The notes beneath the pieces are model-generated. The model had not been told where the DNA came from. It saw nothing but the letters and a program-made list of their open reading frames with translations, and ran no database searches. A DNA stretch of 64,000 nucleotides, taken from NCBI GenBank assembly GCA_038110465.1, contig JAYNJU010000005.1, positions 18,844-82,843 of the forward strand, written 5' to 3'. This document shows positions 50,559-58,442 of the stretch, piece by piece; the stretch's first letter is position 1; each line of letters begins with the position of its first letter. The position numbers and the translations under genes were made by a program. The DNA comes from Marisimplicoccus sp038110465. Lineage in GTDB: Bacteria; Bacteroidota; Bacteroidia; Flavobacteriales; Flavobacteriaceae.

Positions 50559-52802
50559 ATGAAAAACCAACTACTTACTTTATTATTACTAACTACTTCG
50601 TTTATTTTTTCACAGGAAAAAGTTTTAAATCTAAAAAAGACTGATATCTCTGAGTTTATTTTAGATGGAATATTATCTGAAAATGAACTTAAAAACTCAT
50701 CTGAAATAGATATAATTTATGAACATGAACCTGGATATAATACTTCACCATCAAAAAAAACTGTAAGTTATTTAACTTATACAGACACCTTCTTATATAT
50801 TGGTTTTAAAGCATACAGAGATGAGGTTAAAGCTGATATTCATCCAAGAGATAGTAGATCATTATTTGAAGATGACTTTGCTAATATTCACCTTGATACA
50901 TATGGTGACGCAAGAAATAATATTGGCTTAACTGCAAATTTATACGGGAGCCAAGCTGATGGAATAAGAATTGATTCTAATGATTTTAGAGGTGGGAATA
51001 ACTCAGGGTGGAGTCAAGATGCAAATTTTGATTTTCAATCCTTAGGCAGATATACTGACTTTGGATATGAGGTAGAATTTATTATCCCATTTTCTTCACT
51101 TCCCTTCCCTAATGGAAAAGATCAAACCTGGAAAATAAATGTAAGTACCAATTATAGAGATAACTCAAAACAGGGTGTTACTGCTAGAGTATACAGTAGT
51201 AAACTTGATAGAGACAACTCTTGTAAGCTTTGCCAGCTAGATCATACAATAGTTATGAAGGATATCAAAATTGAAAAAGTTCTTAACTTTTTGCCTTATG
51301 TTAGCTCAAATCTAACAGGGTTCAGGGATAAATATTATGATCGAGTAAATTATGAAACTCCAGATTTAAATTACGGAGTAGGTGTAAACCTTGACTTAAG
51401 TAAAAACTTATCTTTTGAAGCAACATTAAATCCAGATTTTTCTCAAGTTGAATCTGATAGAACCAGAATTGATGTAAATTCACCAACAGCTATAAACTAT
51501 CCTGAAAGGAGACCTTTTTTTAATAGAGGAATTGATATCTTCAATTATTCTTTAGATGTATTTTATTCTAGATCTATAAATAATCCTGAGTTTGCAACTA
51601 AACTTTTAAATCAAGGAAAAAAATCAAGATTATATATTTTGACAGCTGTAGATAAAGATTCTCCATATTTAGTGCCAACAAACTTTGAGTCATTTTCAGG
51701 ACTAGGAGGAAGATCATTTAATAATGTAATCAGATATGAAAATATTTTAAGCCCAAATTCTAGACTTGGAGGGATTCTATCTAATAGGTTTTATGAAGGA
51801 GATGCATATGGAAATTTATATGGACTTAACGGCTTGTTTAACTTTAGCAATAGTTGGAAGTTTAGATTTGAATATTTTGGTAGTGCCAATCGAGAGCCAA
51901 TAGCTGACTGGATAGATTCTGACAAAACATTTTCAAAATATACTGTAAGATTAGATGGTGAGCAATTTACAGGAAATGCAATTTTTACTGAGTTAAGAAG
52001 AGATACTGAAAATTGGAGATCATTTGTAAGATATACAGATATCTCTCCAACTTTTAGAGCTGATCTTGGATTTATAGTACAAAATGATATAAAGCAATAT
52101 GAGTTTTGGCATAGCTATTATGCATACCCAGATAAAAAGTTTTTAAAAAATTATAGAATAAGCGCAAGATATGATCGTGAATTTGACTATTCTTATAATC
52201 TAAGAAGATCTTCTTTTGAAGCATATTTATCATTATTGACAATATTTAATACTGATATATTTTACAACTATCAATACGACTTTTTTAATACTCATTTACA
52301 ATCAGAATTCAATGATTATATAGGTCATTACATGAGAATGTCTTCAAGGCCTCTTGAATTTCTTGATTTGAGAATGGGATATGGCTTTGGGAAAGATATA
52401 GCATACAGAGAAGAAATTCCTCAACTTGGTGAAAGATCTAATTTAGACTTTTCATTCTCTTTTAATGTTAATGATAACCTTAGAATTAGCCCTAGTATTA
52501 ATTACGAAAAGTTAAAAAAGCTAGACTCAAATGAATATTTCTTTGATGGGTATATTGCCAGATTGGATTTGCGTTATCAATTTGACACTTCTTTAAATAT
52601 TAGAATTATTTCAGAGTATAATGAGTTTTCTGATCAGTTTTTTGTGCAACCTTTAATTTCTTGGAAGCCAAATTCTGATACTATCTTTTATATAGGAGGA
52701 AATCAAAATTACATTGATACTTTTATTGATTATAATTCTCCATATTACAAGGTTAACAAATCTCAAATCTTCATCAAGTTTCAATATTTAATACAATCTT
52801 AA
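50559..52802 (+). CDS. DUF5916 outer-membrane-type protein (second copy)
   Basis: 747 residues: signal peptide (1-19, cut after FSQ), a CBM9-like domain (LDGILSENELKN, LTYTDTFLYIGFKAYRDE), then DUF5916 (SFEATLNPDFSQVESDRTRIDVNS), FFNRGIDIFNY and IFIKFQYLIQS at the end. It is a diverged paralogue of the gene at 43584-45818, on the opposite strand. Both keep a CxxC before VMKDI (C-K-L-C here) and the same last 90 residues by eye (FDGYI, VQPL, TIFYIGG). Function unknown. Confidence 0.86.
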   Translation: MKNQLLTLLLLTTSFIFSQEKVLNLKKTDISEFILDGILSENELKNSSEIDIIYEHEPGYNTSPSKKTVSYLTYTDTFLYIGFKAYRDEVKADIHPRDSRSLFEDDFANIHLDTYGDARNNIGLTANLYGSQADGIRIDSNDFRGGNNSGWSQDANFDFQSLGRYTDFGYEVEFIIPFSSLPFPNGKDQTWKINVSTNYRDNSKQGVTARVYSSKLDRDNSCKLCQLDHTIVMKDIKIEKVLNFLPYVSSNLTGFRDKYYDRVNYETPDLNYGVGVNLDLSKNLSFEATLNPDFSQVESDRTRIDVNSPTAINYPERRPFFNRGIDIFNYSLDVFYSRSINNPEFATKLLNQGKKSRLYILTAVDKDSPYLVPTNFESFSGLGGRSFNNVIRYENILSPNSRLGGILSNRFYEGDAYGNLYGLNGLFNFSNSWKFRFEYFGSANREPIADWIDSDKTFSKYTVRLDGEQFTGNAIFTELRRDTENWRSFVRYTDISPTFRADLGFIVQNDIKQYEFWHSYYAYPDKKFLKNYRISARYDREFDYSYNLRRSSFEAYLSLLTIFNTDIFYNYQYDFFNTHLQSEFNDYIGHYMRMSSRPLEFLDLRMGYGFGKDIAYREEIPQLGERSNLDFSFSFNVNDNLRISPSINYEKLKKLDSNEYFFDGYIARLDLRYQFDTSLNIRIISEYNEFSDQFFVQPLISWKPNSDTIFYIGGNQNYIDTFIDYNSPYYKVNKSQIFIKFQYLIQS

Positions 52803-52900
52803 GCTATATTTTAAAAATATATGCTCGAATGGTTATTATTTAACTACTTTAACTTTTATAATTGAGATTTTTTCTTAATTTTAGTTATAACTAATAACCA

Positions 52901-53101
52901 ATGCCAATTAATTCAAAAAGTATCTTCTTAAGAAGAGTTCAAGAGGCTTATCTATTAAAGAAAATTTCAAAAAGAACTGCAACCCATTTTAAGTCTGTAT
53001 ACGAAAAGTTTGATATAACAGAAAAGTCTGAAGCTGATGAAAAAGCAGATGAGCTTCTCTCAGAATTAATTACAGAATCTTTACAAAAGACTAGAAGATA
53101 A
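52901..53101 (+). CDS. 66-residue helical protein, hypothetical
   Basis: ATG start, 66 residues, basic N-terminal half (SIFLRRVQEAYLLKKISKRT) and acidic middle (ITEKSEADEKADELLSEL); predicted all-helical, no membrane segment. It ends on the base before the convergent RidA gene begins its stop codon. I do not recognise it. The even codon pattern and absence of an opposing frame favour a real gene. Confidence 0.55.
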   Translation: MPINSKSIFLRRVQEAYLLKKISKRTATHFKSVYEKFDITEKSEADEKADELLSELITESLQKTRR

Positions 53102-53563
53102 TTATTTAGTTGCCCAACACTCTATTTCAACTTTTGCTCCAAGAGCTAATCCTGAACCTGCAAAAGCACTTCTAGATGGTCTTGTATCTTTACTGAAATA
53201 CTTTTTATACTCATCGCTCATTTCTGCCCATTCAGATATATCTGACAACATACAAGTACATTTAAAAACATTATCAAGAGAGCTTCCCAGTGCTTCCAAA
53301 ATATTTTCAATATTTCTAATTGTTTGCTTTGTTTCTTCTCTAATTCCTCCATCAACCACTTTAGTTTCACCTGGAATATTTCCAACTTGACCACTCACAT
53401 AAATAATATTATTAACAATAGTAGCATCAGAAAATGGAAAATCTACCTCTTTTGTAGAATCAGAAATATAATATTCTATTTCTGATGCTTCACTACCAGA
53501 ATTATTTTGATAATTAAAGCAAGACACAGTTAGTAAAAAAGATAAAATAATTATTTTTTTCAT
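53102..53563 (-). CDS. Rid family (YjgF/L-PSP) protein exported as a lipoprotein
   Basis: 153 residues with a lipoprotein signal (LLTVSC, Cys 15) before the Rid domain: PFSDATIVNNIIYVSGQVGN, GGIREETKQTIRNIENILEALG, RPSRSAFAGSGLALGAKVEIECWA. The Rid Arg (SRSAFA) and Glu (VEIE) needed for imine hydrolysis are present. Cytoplasmic RidA normally removes reactive enamine/imine intermediates of PLP enzymes; here the signal would put it in the periplasm. It stands beside three other secreted proteins of the NTF2 fold. Confidence 0.9.
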   Translation of the reverse strand: MKKIIILSFLLTVSCFNYQNNSGSEASEIEYYISDSTKEVDFPFSDATIVNNIIYVSGQVGNIPGETKVVDGGIREETKQTIRNIENILEALGSSLDNVFKCTCMLSDISEWAEMSDEYKKYFSKDTRPSRSAFAGSGLALGAKVEIECWATK

Positions 53564-53783
53564 TGTGCTAAAATATGTATAAAAGATACAAATAATTATT
53601 TATTAAAATATAATTTAATTAATTATTTAGGAATAATACTGTTTAATAAGATAATAAAATTATTAAAAAAACTTTTATTATAATTTTTTATTAATTATAA
53701 TATTTAAATAAAATAATACACTTATAAAATAGTACGATTAAGTATATAATTTTTGTAATATATTTGATAATTAAATAAATACA
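53564..53783. other. 220-base AT-rich divergent promoter region
   Basis: Very AT-rich, no reading frame and no strong hairpin, between the RidA gene (minus) and the NTF2-like lipoprotein (plus). The only clear element is the -7 box at 53759-53766. Confidence 0.6.
53759..53766 (+). promoter_or_regulatory. candidate -7 promoter element for the NTF2-like lipoprotein
   Basis: TATATTTG, exact TAnnTTTG, 17 bases before the ATG at 53784. Same 8-mer as at atpD, HU and mvaS. No -33 TTTG seen. Confidence 0.5.
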
Positions 53784-54272
53784 ATGAAAAAATTAACATT
53801 AACTATATTCTTATTTTTAATATTTTCTGCATGTGAAACTCAAATGCAGGAAAGATCAATTGGATTTGTGACTGGGGAAAACTCAGACACTCAATGGCAT
53901 CTTGGTACTCAAGAGGCTATTGATATTGTTTCTATTGTGGATGAATTATGGACTAATCAAGATTTTGAGGGTATGAGGCCTTACTTTGCTGATTCAGTTA
54001 AAGTTTGGAGACCAAATGGTGATTACACTGACACATTTGATGATTTTGTAAGCTCTTTTAGCTCAGGTCCTTCTGCTACATGGTCATTTGATTATGCCTT
54101 TTCTGTTGATTTAGACCCAACAATTGGTGGTGAGCATGTTCAAGCTGGGTTCTCTATTACATATCCTGCTACAGAAGAAACAGAGGAAATTACTAATCTA
54201 CAACATGAAAGTTATTATGTTGTTGATGGAAAAATTATTACTCTTAGACAATACTCAATTAGGCAAGAATAA
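53784..54272 (+). CDS. SnoaL/NTF2-like lipoprotein
   Basis: 162 residues; lipobox LIFSAC (Cys 17). The mature part shows the small alpha+beta cone of the NTF2/SnoaL fold: a first helix with IVDELWTNQDFEGMRPYFADSVKVW, then FDDFVSSFSS and strands ending VVDGKIITLRQYSI. SnoaL-like proteins include polyketide cyclases, isomerases and many orphans, so the activity is open. First of three secreted NTF2-like genes in this stretch; followed by a strong terminator. Confidence 0.82.
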   Translation: MKKLTLTIFLFLIFSACETQMQERSIGFVTGENSDTQWHLGTQEAIDIVSIVDELWTNQDFEGMRPYFADSVKVWRPNGDYTDTFDDFVSSFSSGPSATWSFDYAFSVDLDPTIGGEHVQAGFSITYPATEETEEITNLQHESYYVVDGKIITLRQYSIRQE

Positions 54273-54294
54273 TTTTAACTAAATAGATAAATAA

Positions 54295-54326
54295 AAAAAC
54301 CCTCAAGAGAGATCTTGAGGGTTTTT
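54295..54326 (+). terminator. intrinsic terminator
   Basis: Stem CCCTCAAGA / TCTTGAGGG (54300-54308 with 54313-54321), loop GAGA, A-tract before and five T after. It lies 23 bases past the NTF2-like lipoprotein stop; the A-tract could also serve the minus strand. Confidence 0.92.
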
Positions 54327-54424
54327 AATTAACCATAAACCAATTTATGTTCGCCGAAGCCAACAAGTAAATCTATTAAGATTTTTCAGAATTGATAATT
54401 ATGGTTATTAATAATTATTAACAA
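54327..54424. other. intergenic segment with an inverted repeat and a GC-richer patch
   Basis: Holds AACCATAA (54331-54338) and TTATGGTT (54399-54406), an 8-base inverted repeat 60 bases apart, and between them the patch GTTCGCCGAAGCCAACAAG, unusually GC-rich for this genome. A 7-codon frame starts in it but is too short to call. Not a tRNA. Confidence 0.35.
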
Positions 54425-54958
54425 TTACTCGTTAAAAGTACTTAAAAGACCTCCAACATCAGCATATTCAGTAACTGTATGAACTTTTCCATCTTCATTA
54501 AAATTCCAAACTAAATAATGTTTAAAACTAACATTTTTGCCAGTATTTGAATTGGTAACGTTCCATGTTCCATACATCCTAACGTTATTCTGACCAGACA
54601 TTGCTTGTGAAACTGGATAAGTATTTCCTCCCCAGAATCCTACATCAGTTCCTGGAAGACCTCCTCCTTCTGTAAAAGAAATGTCTTCAAAATTGTCCAT
54701 CCAAAACGTAACATTTTCTTTCAATATGTCAATCCCCTCAACCATTTCTGAATTTACACCAGGACCATACCACTTAATTGAATCAGCAAAAATTGAAATT
54801 ACCTTATCAAAGTCTTCTTCAATGTAGCCTTGTACAAAGTTATTTTTTAAAGTTTGGACATTCTTATCAAATGTACTAGAGTCAATATAAGTTTCTGAAT
54901 TAGAAGTTGTCTCACATGATACAAGTAAAACAAATATAATGATAGCTATTTTTTTCAT
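54425..54958 (-). CDS. SnoaL/NTF2-like lipoprotein
   Basis: 177 residues; lipobox LLVSC (Cys 15). Mature domain: NNFVQGYIEEDFDKVISIFADSIKWYGPG, the same [Y/F]-x5-D-x-D-x3-F-A-D-S layout as the neighbour at 53784, then KENVTFWMDNFEDISFTEGG and a C-terminal HYLVWNFNEDGKVHTVTEYADVGG. Trp and His positions are compatible with a small-molecule pocket, but no catalytic set is recognised. It is 7 bases downstream of the third family member, on the same strand. Confidence 0.82.
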   Translation of the reverse strand: MKKIAIIIFVLLVSCETTSNSETYIDSSTFDKNVQTLKNNFVQGYIEEDFDKVISIFADSIKWYGPGVNSEMVEGIDILKENVTFWMDNFEDISFTEGGGLPGTDVGFWGGNTYPVSQAMSGQNNVRMYGTWNVTNSNTGKNVSFKHYLVWNFNEDGKVHTVTEYADVGGLLSTFNE

Positions 54959-54965
54959 TTTTTTA

Positions 54966-55505
54966 TTAATTAATTGGATCCTGATCGTAGTACTCTACAA
55001 ATTTTGTTCTATCATAAAGACCACCTAACCATTGGATCTTACCTTCAAAAACTGCCATAAATAAATGATATGGAACTGTAATGGTTATGTCTTCATTAGA
55101 GTAGGACTGTTCACCCCATGCTAATAAAGCATTCCATGTTTCACCATTTTCATTACCTTCTAATGCAAGAAAGTCATCTTCGTTAAAATTTGAAATTGTA
55201 TCCCAAATTCCAGTAGTAGTTGTAAGCATTTCTCCAATAGCTTCAACACCCTCTACTTCAACTTCATTTGGGAAAGACCAAACAGCATCTTCATTAAATA
55301 ATGCAGTAGCTGCTTCAATATCTTTATTATTCATTGCTTCATTTAAAGCAGTGTAAATTTCAATAAAAGGAGAAGCATCAACCACAGTCGGAAGTTCTGA
55401 GCTTGCTTCCGAAGAAACTTCTAAACTTTCAGCAGGAGAATTTGTTGTAATACCCCAAACTATAAGCAAAGAAATTACAACAAGTGAAATAATTGTATTT
55501 TTCAT
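54966..55505 (-). CDS. SnoaL/NTF2-like exported protein
   Basis: 179 residues with an N-terminal signal or anchor (IISLVVISLLIVWGITT, no lipobox Cys) and a short Ser/Glu-rich spacer. NTF2-like core: EIYTALNEAMNNKDIEAATALFNEDAVWSFPNEVEVEG, then FMAVFEGKIQWLGGLYDRTKFVEYYDQDPIN at the C-terminus (segment quoted to about 20 residues: FMAVFEGKIQWLGGLYDRT). The D-A-V-W core element parallels D-S-I/V-K-W in the two neighbours. Co-transcribed with the gene at 54425. Confidence 0.75.
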   Translation of the reverse strand: MKNTIISLVVISLLIVWGITTNSPAESLEVSSEASSELPTVVDASPFIEIYTALNEAMNNKDIEAATALFNEDAVWSFPNEVEVEGVEAIGEMLTTTTGIWDTISNFNEDDFLALEGNENGETWNALLAWGEQSYSNEDITITVPYHLFMAVFEGKIQWLGGLYDRTKFVEYYDQDPIN

Positions 55506-55540
55506 TTTAATTGATTAAAGGTTATTTATAAATATAATAA

Positions 55541-56065
55541 TTATCTAAATACTAACTTGACTTGAACTTCAATTTGATCATCAATCTTTCTTAATAACAA
55601 TGATGGCCTATCAACATTAAATTCACCTAAACTAATAATAAAACTTCCGGTTAGAATTATTCTATTAATTTCTTCTGTTTGAATAAAATTTGTAGAGATT
55701 TCTTTTTCAACACCATGAAAATTCAATATACCTTTTATAAATAATTGTTCATTTTCATATTCAATATTGGATGATCTAAAAATTATATTTGGAAATTTTA
55801 AAGCCTCTAACACTCTATATGAGTTGCTATCTAAATTTGAGTTTCCACTCTTAAAACCAATAACCTTAGCTACTACTCCAAGATTAGAAATTTTTTTACC
55901 ATCAACTTCAATAATACCAGAGATATTCGTGTTTTCAGAATCCCAACTATGTAAAAAATGTTTTCCAGAATAACTAATTGAAGATAATCCAGTATTTACT
56001 CTGACAGTCTCCTGAGTAAAGAGCAAATTACTTGAAAATAAAATAGTTAAAAAAAGATACCTCAT
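55541..56065 (-). CDS. YceI family protein
   Basis: About 174 residues from the ATG at 56065, which overlaps the upstream TGA (TGATG); a TTG lies one codon earlier. Signal peptide 1-17 (cut after FTQ), then the lipocalin-like YceI barrel: VNTGLSSISYSGKHFLHSWD, NISGIIEVDGKKIS, FRSSNIEYENEQLFIKGILNFHGVEKEI, FIISLGEFNVDRPSLL. YceI proteins bind polyisoprenoid or amphiphilic ligands. In E. coli yceI sits with a cytochrome-b561-type gene (yceJ); here its neighbour is a four-helix membrane protein rich in His. Confidence 0.9.
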   Translation of the reverse strand: MRYLFLTILFSSNLLFTQETVRVNTGLSSISYSGKHFLHSWDSENTNISGIIEVDGKKISNLGVVAKVIGFKSGNSNLDSNSYRVLEALKFPNIIFRSSNIEYENEQLFIKGILNFHGVEKEISTNFIQTEEINRIILTGSFIISLGEFNVDRPSLLLRKIDDQIEVQVKLVFR

Positions 56066-56685
56066 CAAAAATCTATTATAATTGAAACCATTGCTAAAGT
56101 GTAACTAGCAAATGCAGTATATGCAGCTGCCCTATGTTGTTTTCTGTCTTTTTCTGACAGAACATTTGTCATAATCATAGCAGGAACGTGAAGATTTGCC
56201 AGAATTTTGTGAACTTTTATATTATTTAATCCATCACTTGATTTTGATACAAGAGGTGGAGGAGAAAATAAAGATAACCCAGCACCAGTAAAATATGAAG
56301 CAGTAACAAAGTTACCAATGGATTTGTGAGTTTCATATAATGAATAGTCACCATTATACAACTTTCCACCAAGTATACCCTGAGCGATCATTCCTGCAAA
56401 TGTTACATAACCTATTATTTGGTGAGCTTTCAACATTTTCTCTCTTAAAATTAGCTCTTTCTGCCTATTTTCTGTGCTTAATGAAGATAGTCCTGTCTTT
56501 CTTAACAATCCATTATTTCCCCAAAGTATTCTTTGGGTCAAAATCATTTTATCAGGTAAAAGGGAAGTTTTTTCTTTTTCAATTAAACTTTCAAATTCAT
56601 CAAAAAAATCTTGACTAAAAGAAGATTTTATACTCAATACAAGAATAAATATTAAAAAAAAATATTTTTTCTTGTTAGACTTCAT
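56065..56685 (-). CDS. four-helix multi-His membrane protein, possibly b561-like
   Basis: 206 residues with an N-terminal signal (8-24, SFSQ), then about four membrane helices (87-105, 120-140, 158-175, 185-204). His residues lie at or near helix ends: H88, H120, H159, H166, H184 (KAHQIIGY, ETHKSIGN, KVHKILANLHVP, KQHRAAAY). Four spaced helix-end His residues are what a di-haem cytochrome b561-type protein would show, so quinone-linked electron transfer is an attractive guess; sequence similarity to b561 is not certain. Overlaps YceI by one base and follows the Rieske gene by one base. Confidence 0.7.
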   Translation of the reverse strand: MKSNKKKYFFLIFILVLSIKSSFSQDFFDEFESLIEKEKTSLLPDKMILTQRILWGNNGLLRKTGLSSLSTENRQKELILREKMLKAHQIIGYVTFAGMIAQGILGGKLYNGDYSLYETHKSIGNFVTASYFTGAGLSLFSPPPLVSKSSDGLNNIKVHKILANLHVPAMIMTNVLSEKDRKQHRAAAYTAFASYTLAMVSIIIDF

Positions 56686-56686
56686 T

Positions 56687-57265
56687 TTATGATGTTGTTA
56701 CTGTAAGAGTATCTCCTGATAAAGATGCAGTATACCTTTTTAATCCACCTGAAGTTGAACCAGAATTACAGCTTTTCTCATCATTCCCATCAATATTAAA
56801 ACTGTTTCCATGATTATTACACTTAAATTGTTCATTTGCAAATGTCCAATCATTTCTTGCGCCTTGGTGAGGACAACAATTATCAAAAGCTCTAAACTCT
56901 GAATTTGAAATTTTCAATACCAAAAGATTAACTGAAGTTAAATTTACAAAGTCTCCAGGGTTATTCAAATTACTAAAAGTAGAATTTGTTAGATCTAATG
57001 TCACAGTATTTCCACTTGAAGTTATTCCATTATCACTTGAAGATCCAGATGTTGAGGAGCTTCCTGAAGAGGATCCAGAAGAACTAGTAGATGAACCTGA
57101 TTGAGATGAGCTTGCTTGGCTGGCTCCATTATTACTATTATTAGAGCTTGAACTATAGCTTGATACTTCATCATCTGATTTTGAACATGCCTGAATAAAA
57201 GAAATTCCAAAAAATGCAAAAGTAACTGTAGGACAAGTATTTTGTAAAAATTTTCTTCTTTCCAT
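56687..57265 (-). CDS. exported Rieske [2Fe-2S] protein with Ser-rich linker
   Basis: 192 residues. Tat-type signal ERRKFLQ with lipobox FIQAC (Cys 27), so a Tat-exported lipoprotein is likely. Residues about 35-80 are a Ser/Gly/Asn linker. The Rieske domain has CCPHQG (C131, H133) and CNNHG (C149, H152), the two Cys and two His ligands of a 2Fe-2S cluster, and ends in a beta-rich tail. The linker would let the cluster domain swing, as in bc1-type Rieske proteins. First gene of the unit with the multi-His membrane protein and YceI; divergent from the Rieske oxygenase. Confidence 0.9.
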   Translation of the reverse strand: MERRKFLQNTCPTVTFAFFGISFIQACSKSDDEVSSYSSSSNNSNNGASQASSSQSGSSTSSSGSSSGSSSTSGSSSDNGITSSGNTVTLDLTNSTFSNLNNPGDFVNLTSVNLLVLKISNSEFRAFDNCCPHQGARNDWTFANEQFKCNNHGNSFNIDGNDEKSCNSGSTSGGLKRYTASLSGDTLTVTTS

Positions 57266-57354
57266 AATTAGCTATCTAAATATTGCTAAATCTAATATGT
57301 ATATTTAGTAAAAAAACTATTTATATTAGATTTTAGTATTCTTTTAACTATTCA

Positions 57355-58440
57355 ATGAAACCATTCAAGATTGCAAAAAATATATCTGAGGCAGAAACTT
57401 TACCTGCTAATTTTTATAAATCAGATGAAATTTTTAAAAATTTAAAAGAGAAAGTTTTCTATAAATCATGGCAACTTGTAGGACATGAATCATTATTAAA
57501 TATTGCCTCTAATGTTTATCCATTTGAATTTTTAAAAGATTATATAAATGAACCTTTAATATTGGTTAATAATGAAAAAGAAAAATATAGATGTCTTACA
57601 AATGTCTGTACTCATAGAGCAAATATTATAGTTAATGATAGGTGTAAAGTATCTGATCTAAGATGTATGTATCATGGAAGAAAATTTCACTTAGATGGAA
57701 AATTTAAATCTATGCCTGAATTTGAGCATGCAAAAAATTTTCCAAGAGATTGCGATAATCTCAAAGAGTTTGAATTAAGAAAATTAGGGCCATATTTTTT
57801 TGTAGGGTTAGAGCCAGCTTTTGATATTCAAAAAATATTTGATCATATAATTGAAAGGACATCTTTTATACCATATGAAAAACTTCAATACAGAAGTGAT
57901 TTAAGTAAAGACTACCTTGTTAATTCTCACTGGGCATTATATTGTGACAACTATCTTGAAGGGTTTCATATACCTTTTGTACACAATGATTTAAATAATA
58001 TTCTTGATTATGGAGATTATGATACAGAAATTTATGAAAATTTTAATCTGCAGATTGGTTATGCTAAAGATGCAGAAGAAGTTTTTAATTTACCTAATTC
58101 ACATATAGATTTTGGTCAAAATGTTGCTGCATATTACTATTGGATTTTTCCAAATATTATGCTGAATTTTTATCCTTGGGGACTCTCAATAAACATAGTT
58201 AAACCAATAAGTATTAATAAAACTAAAGTTCAATTCTTAACTTATGTTTTTGATGAATCAAAACTAGAAACTGGAGCAGGTTCTTCTCTTGATAAAGTTG
58301 AGAGAGAAGATGAATTTGTAGTTGAAGGAGTTCAAAAAGGAATTAATTCAAAATATTATAAAACAGGTAGATTCTCCCCAACTAAAGAAAAAGGAGTTCA
58401 CCATTTTCACTCATTATTATCAAACTTTATAAACACTTAA
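57355..58440 (+). CDS. Rieske non-haem iron oxygenase, alpha subunit
   Basis: 361 residues. Rieske domain: CTHRAN (C85, H87) and CMYHGRKF (C104, H107). Catalytic mononuclear-iron domain: CDNYLEGFHIPFVH with N199, E202, H205 and H210, the pattern of ring-hydroxylating and choline/carnitine-type monooxygenases; the third carboxylate ligand is further on and was not fixed. C-terminal VVEGVQKGINSKYYKTGR is the usual last segment. No reductase gene is adjacent. Substrate unknown; grouped with an M20 hydrolase and an amidohydrolase downstream (2- and 1-base gaps). Confidence 0.9.
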   Translation: MKPFKIAKNISEAETLPANFYKSDEIFKNLKEKVFYKSWQLVGHESLLNIASNVYPFEFLKDYINEPLILVNNEKEKYRCLTNVCTHRANIIVNDRCKVSDLRCMYHGRKFHLDGKFKSMPEFEHAKNFPRDCDNLKEFELRKLGPYFFVGLEPAFDIQKIFDHIIERTSFIPYEKLQYRSDLSKDYLVNSHWALYCDNYLEGFHIPFVHNDLNNILDYGDYDTEIYENFNLQIGYAKDAEEVFNLPNSHIDFGQNVAAYYYWIFPNIMLNFYPWGLSINIVKPISINKTKVQFLTYVFDESKLETGAGSSLDKVEREDEFVVEGVQKGINSKYYKTGRFSPTKEKGVHHFHSLLSNFINT

Positions 58441-58442
58441 TT

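Noticed and set aside
50363..50560. 65-residue frame on the minus strand
   Set aside because: It mirrors the more plausible plus-strand small membrane protein at 50349 and runs into the start of the DUF5916 gene; no recognisable features.
57010..57150. repeat-like DNA resembling a short tandem array
   Set aside because: It encodes the Ser/Gly linker of the Rieske protein in frame; codon repeats explain it, and it has no CRISPR-like spacer structure.
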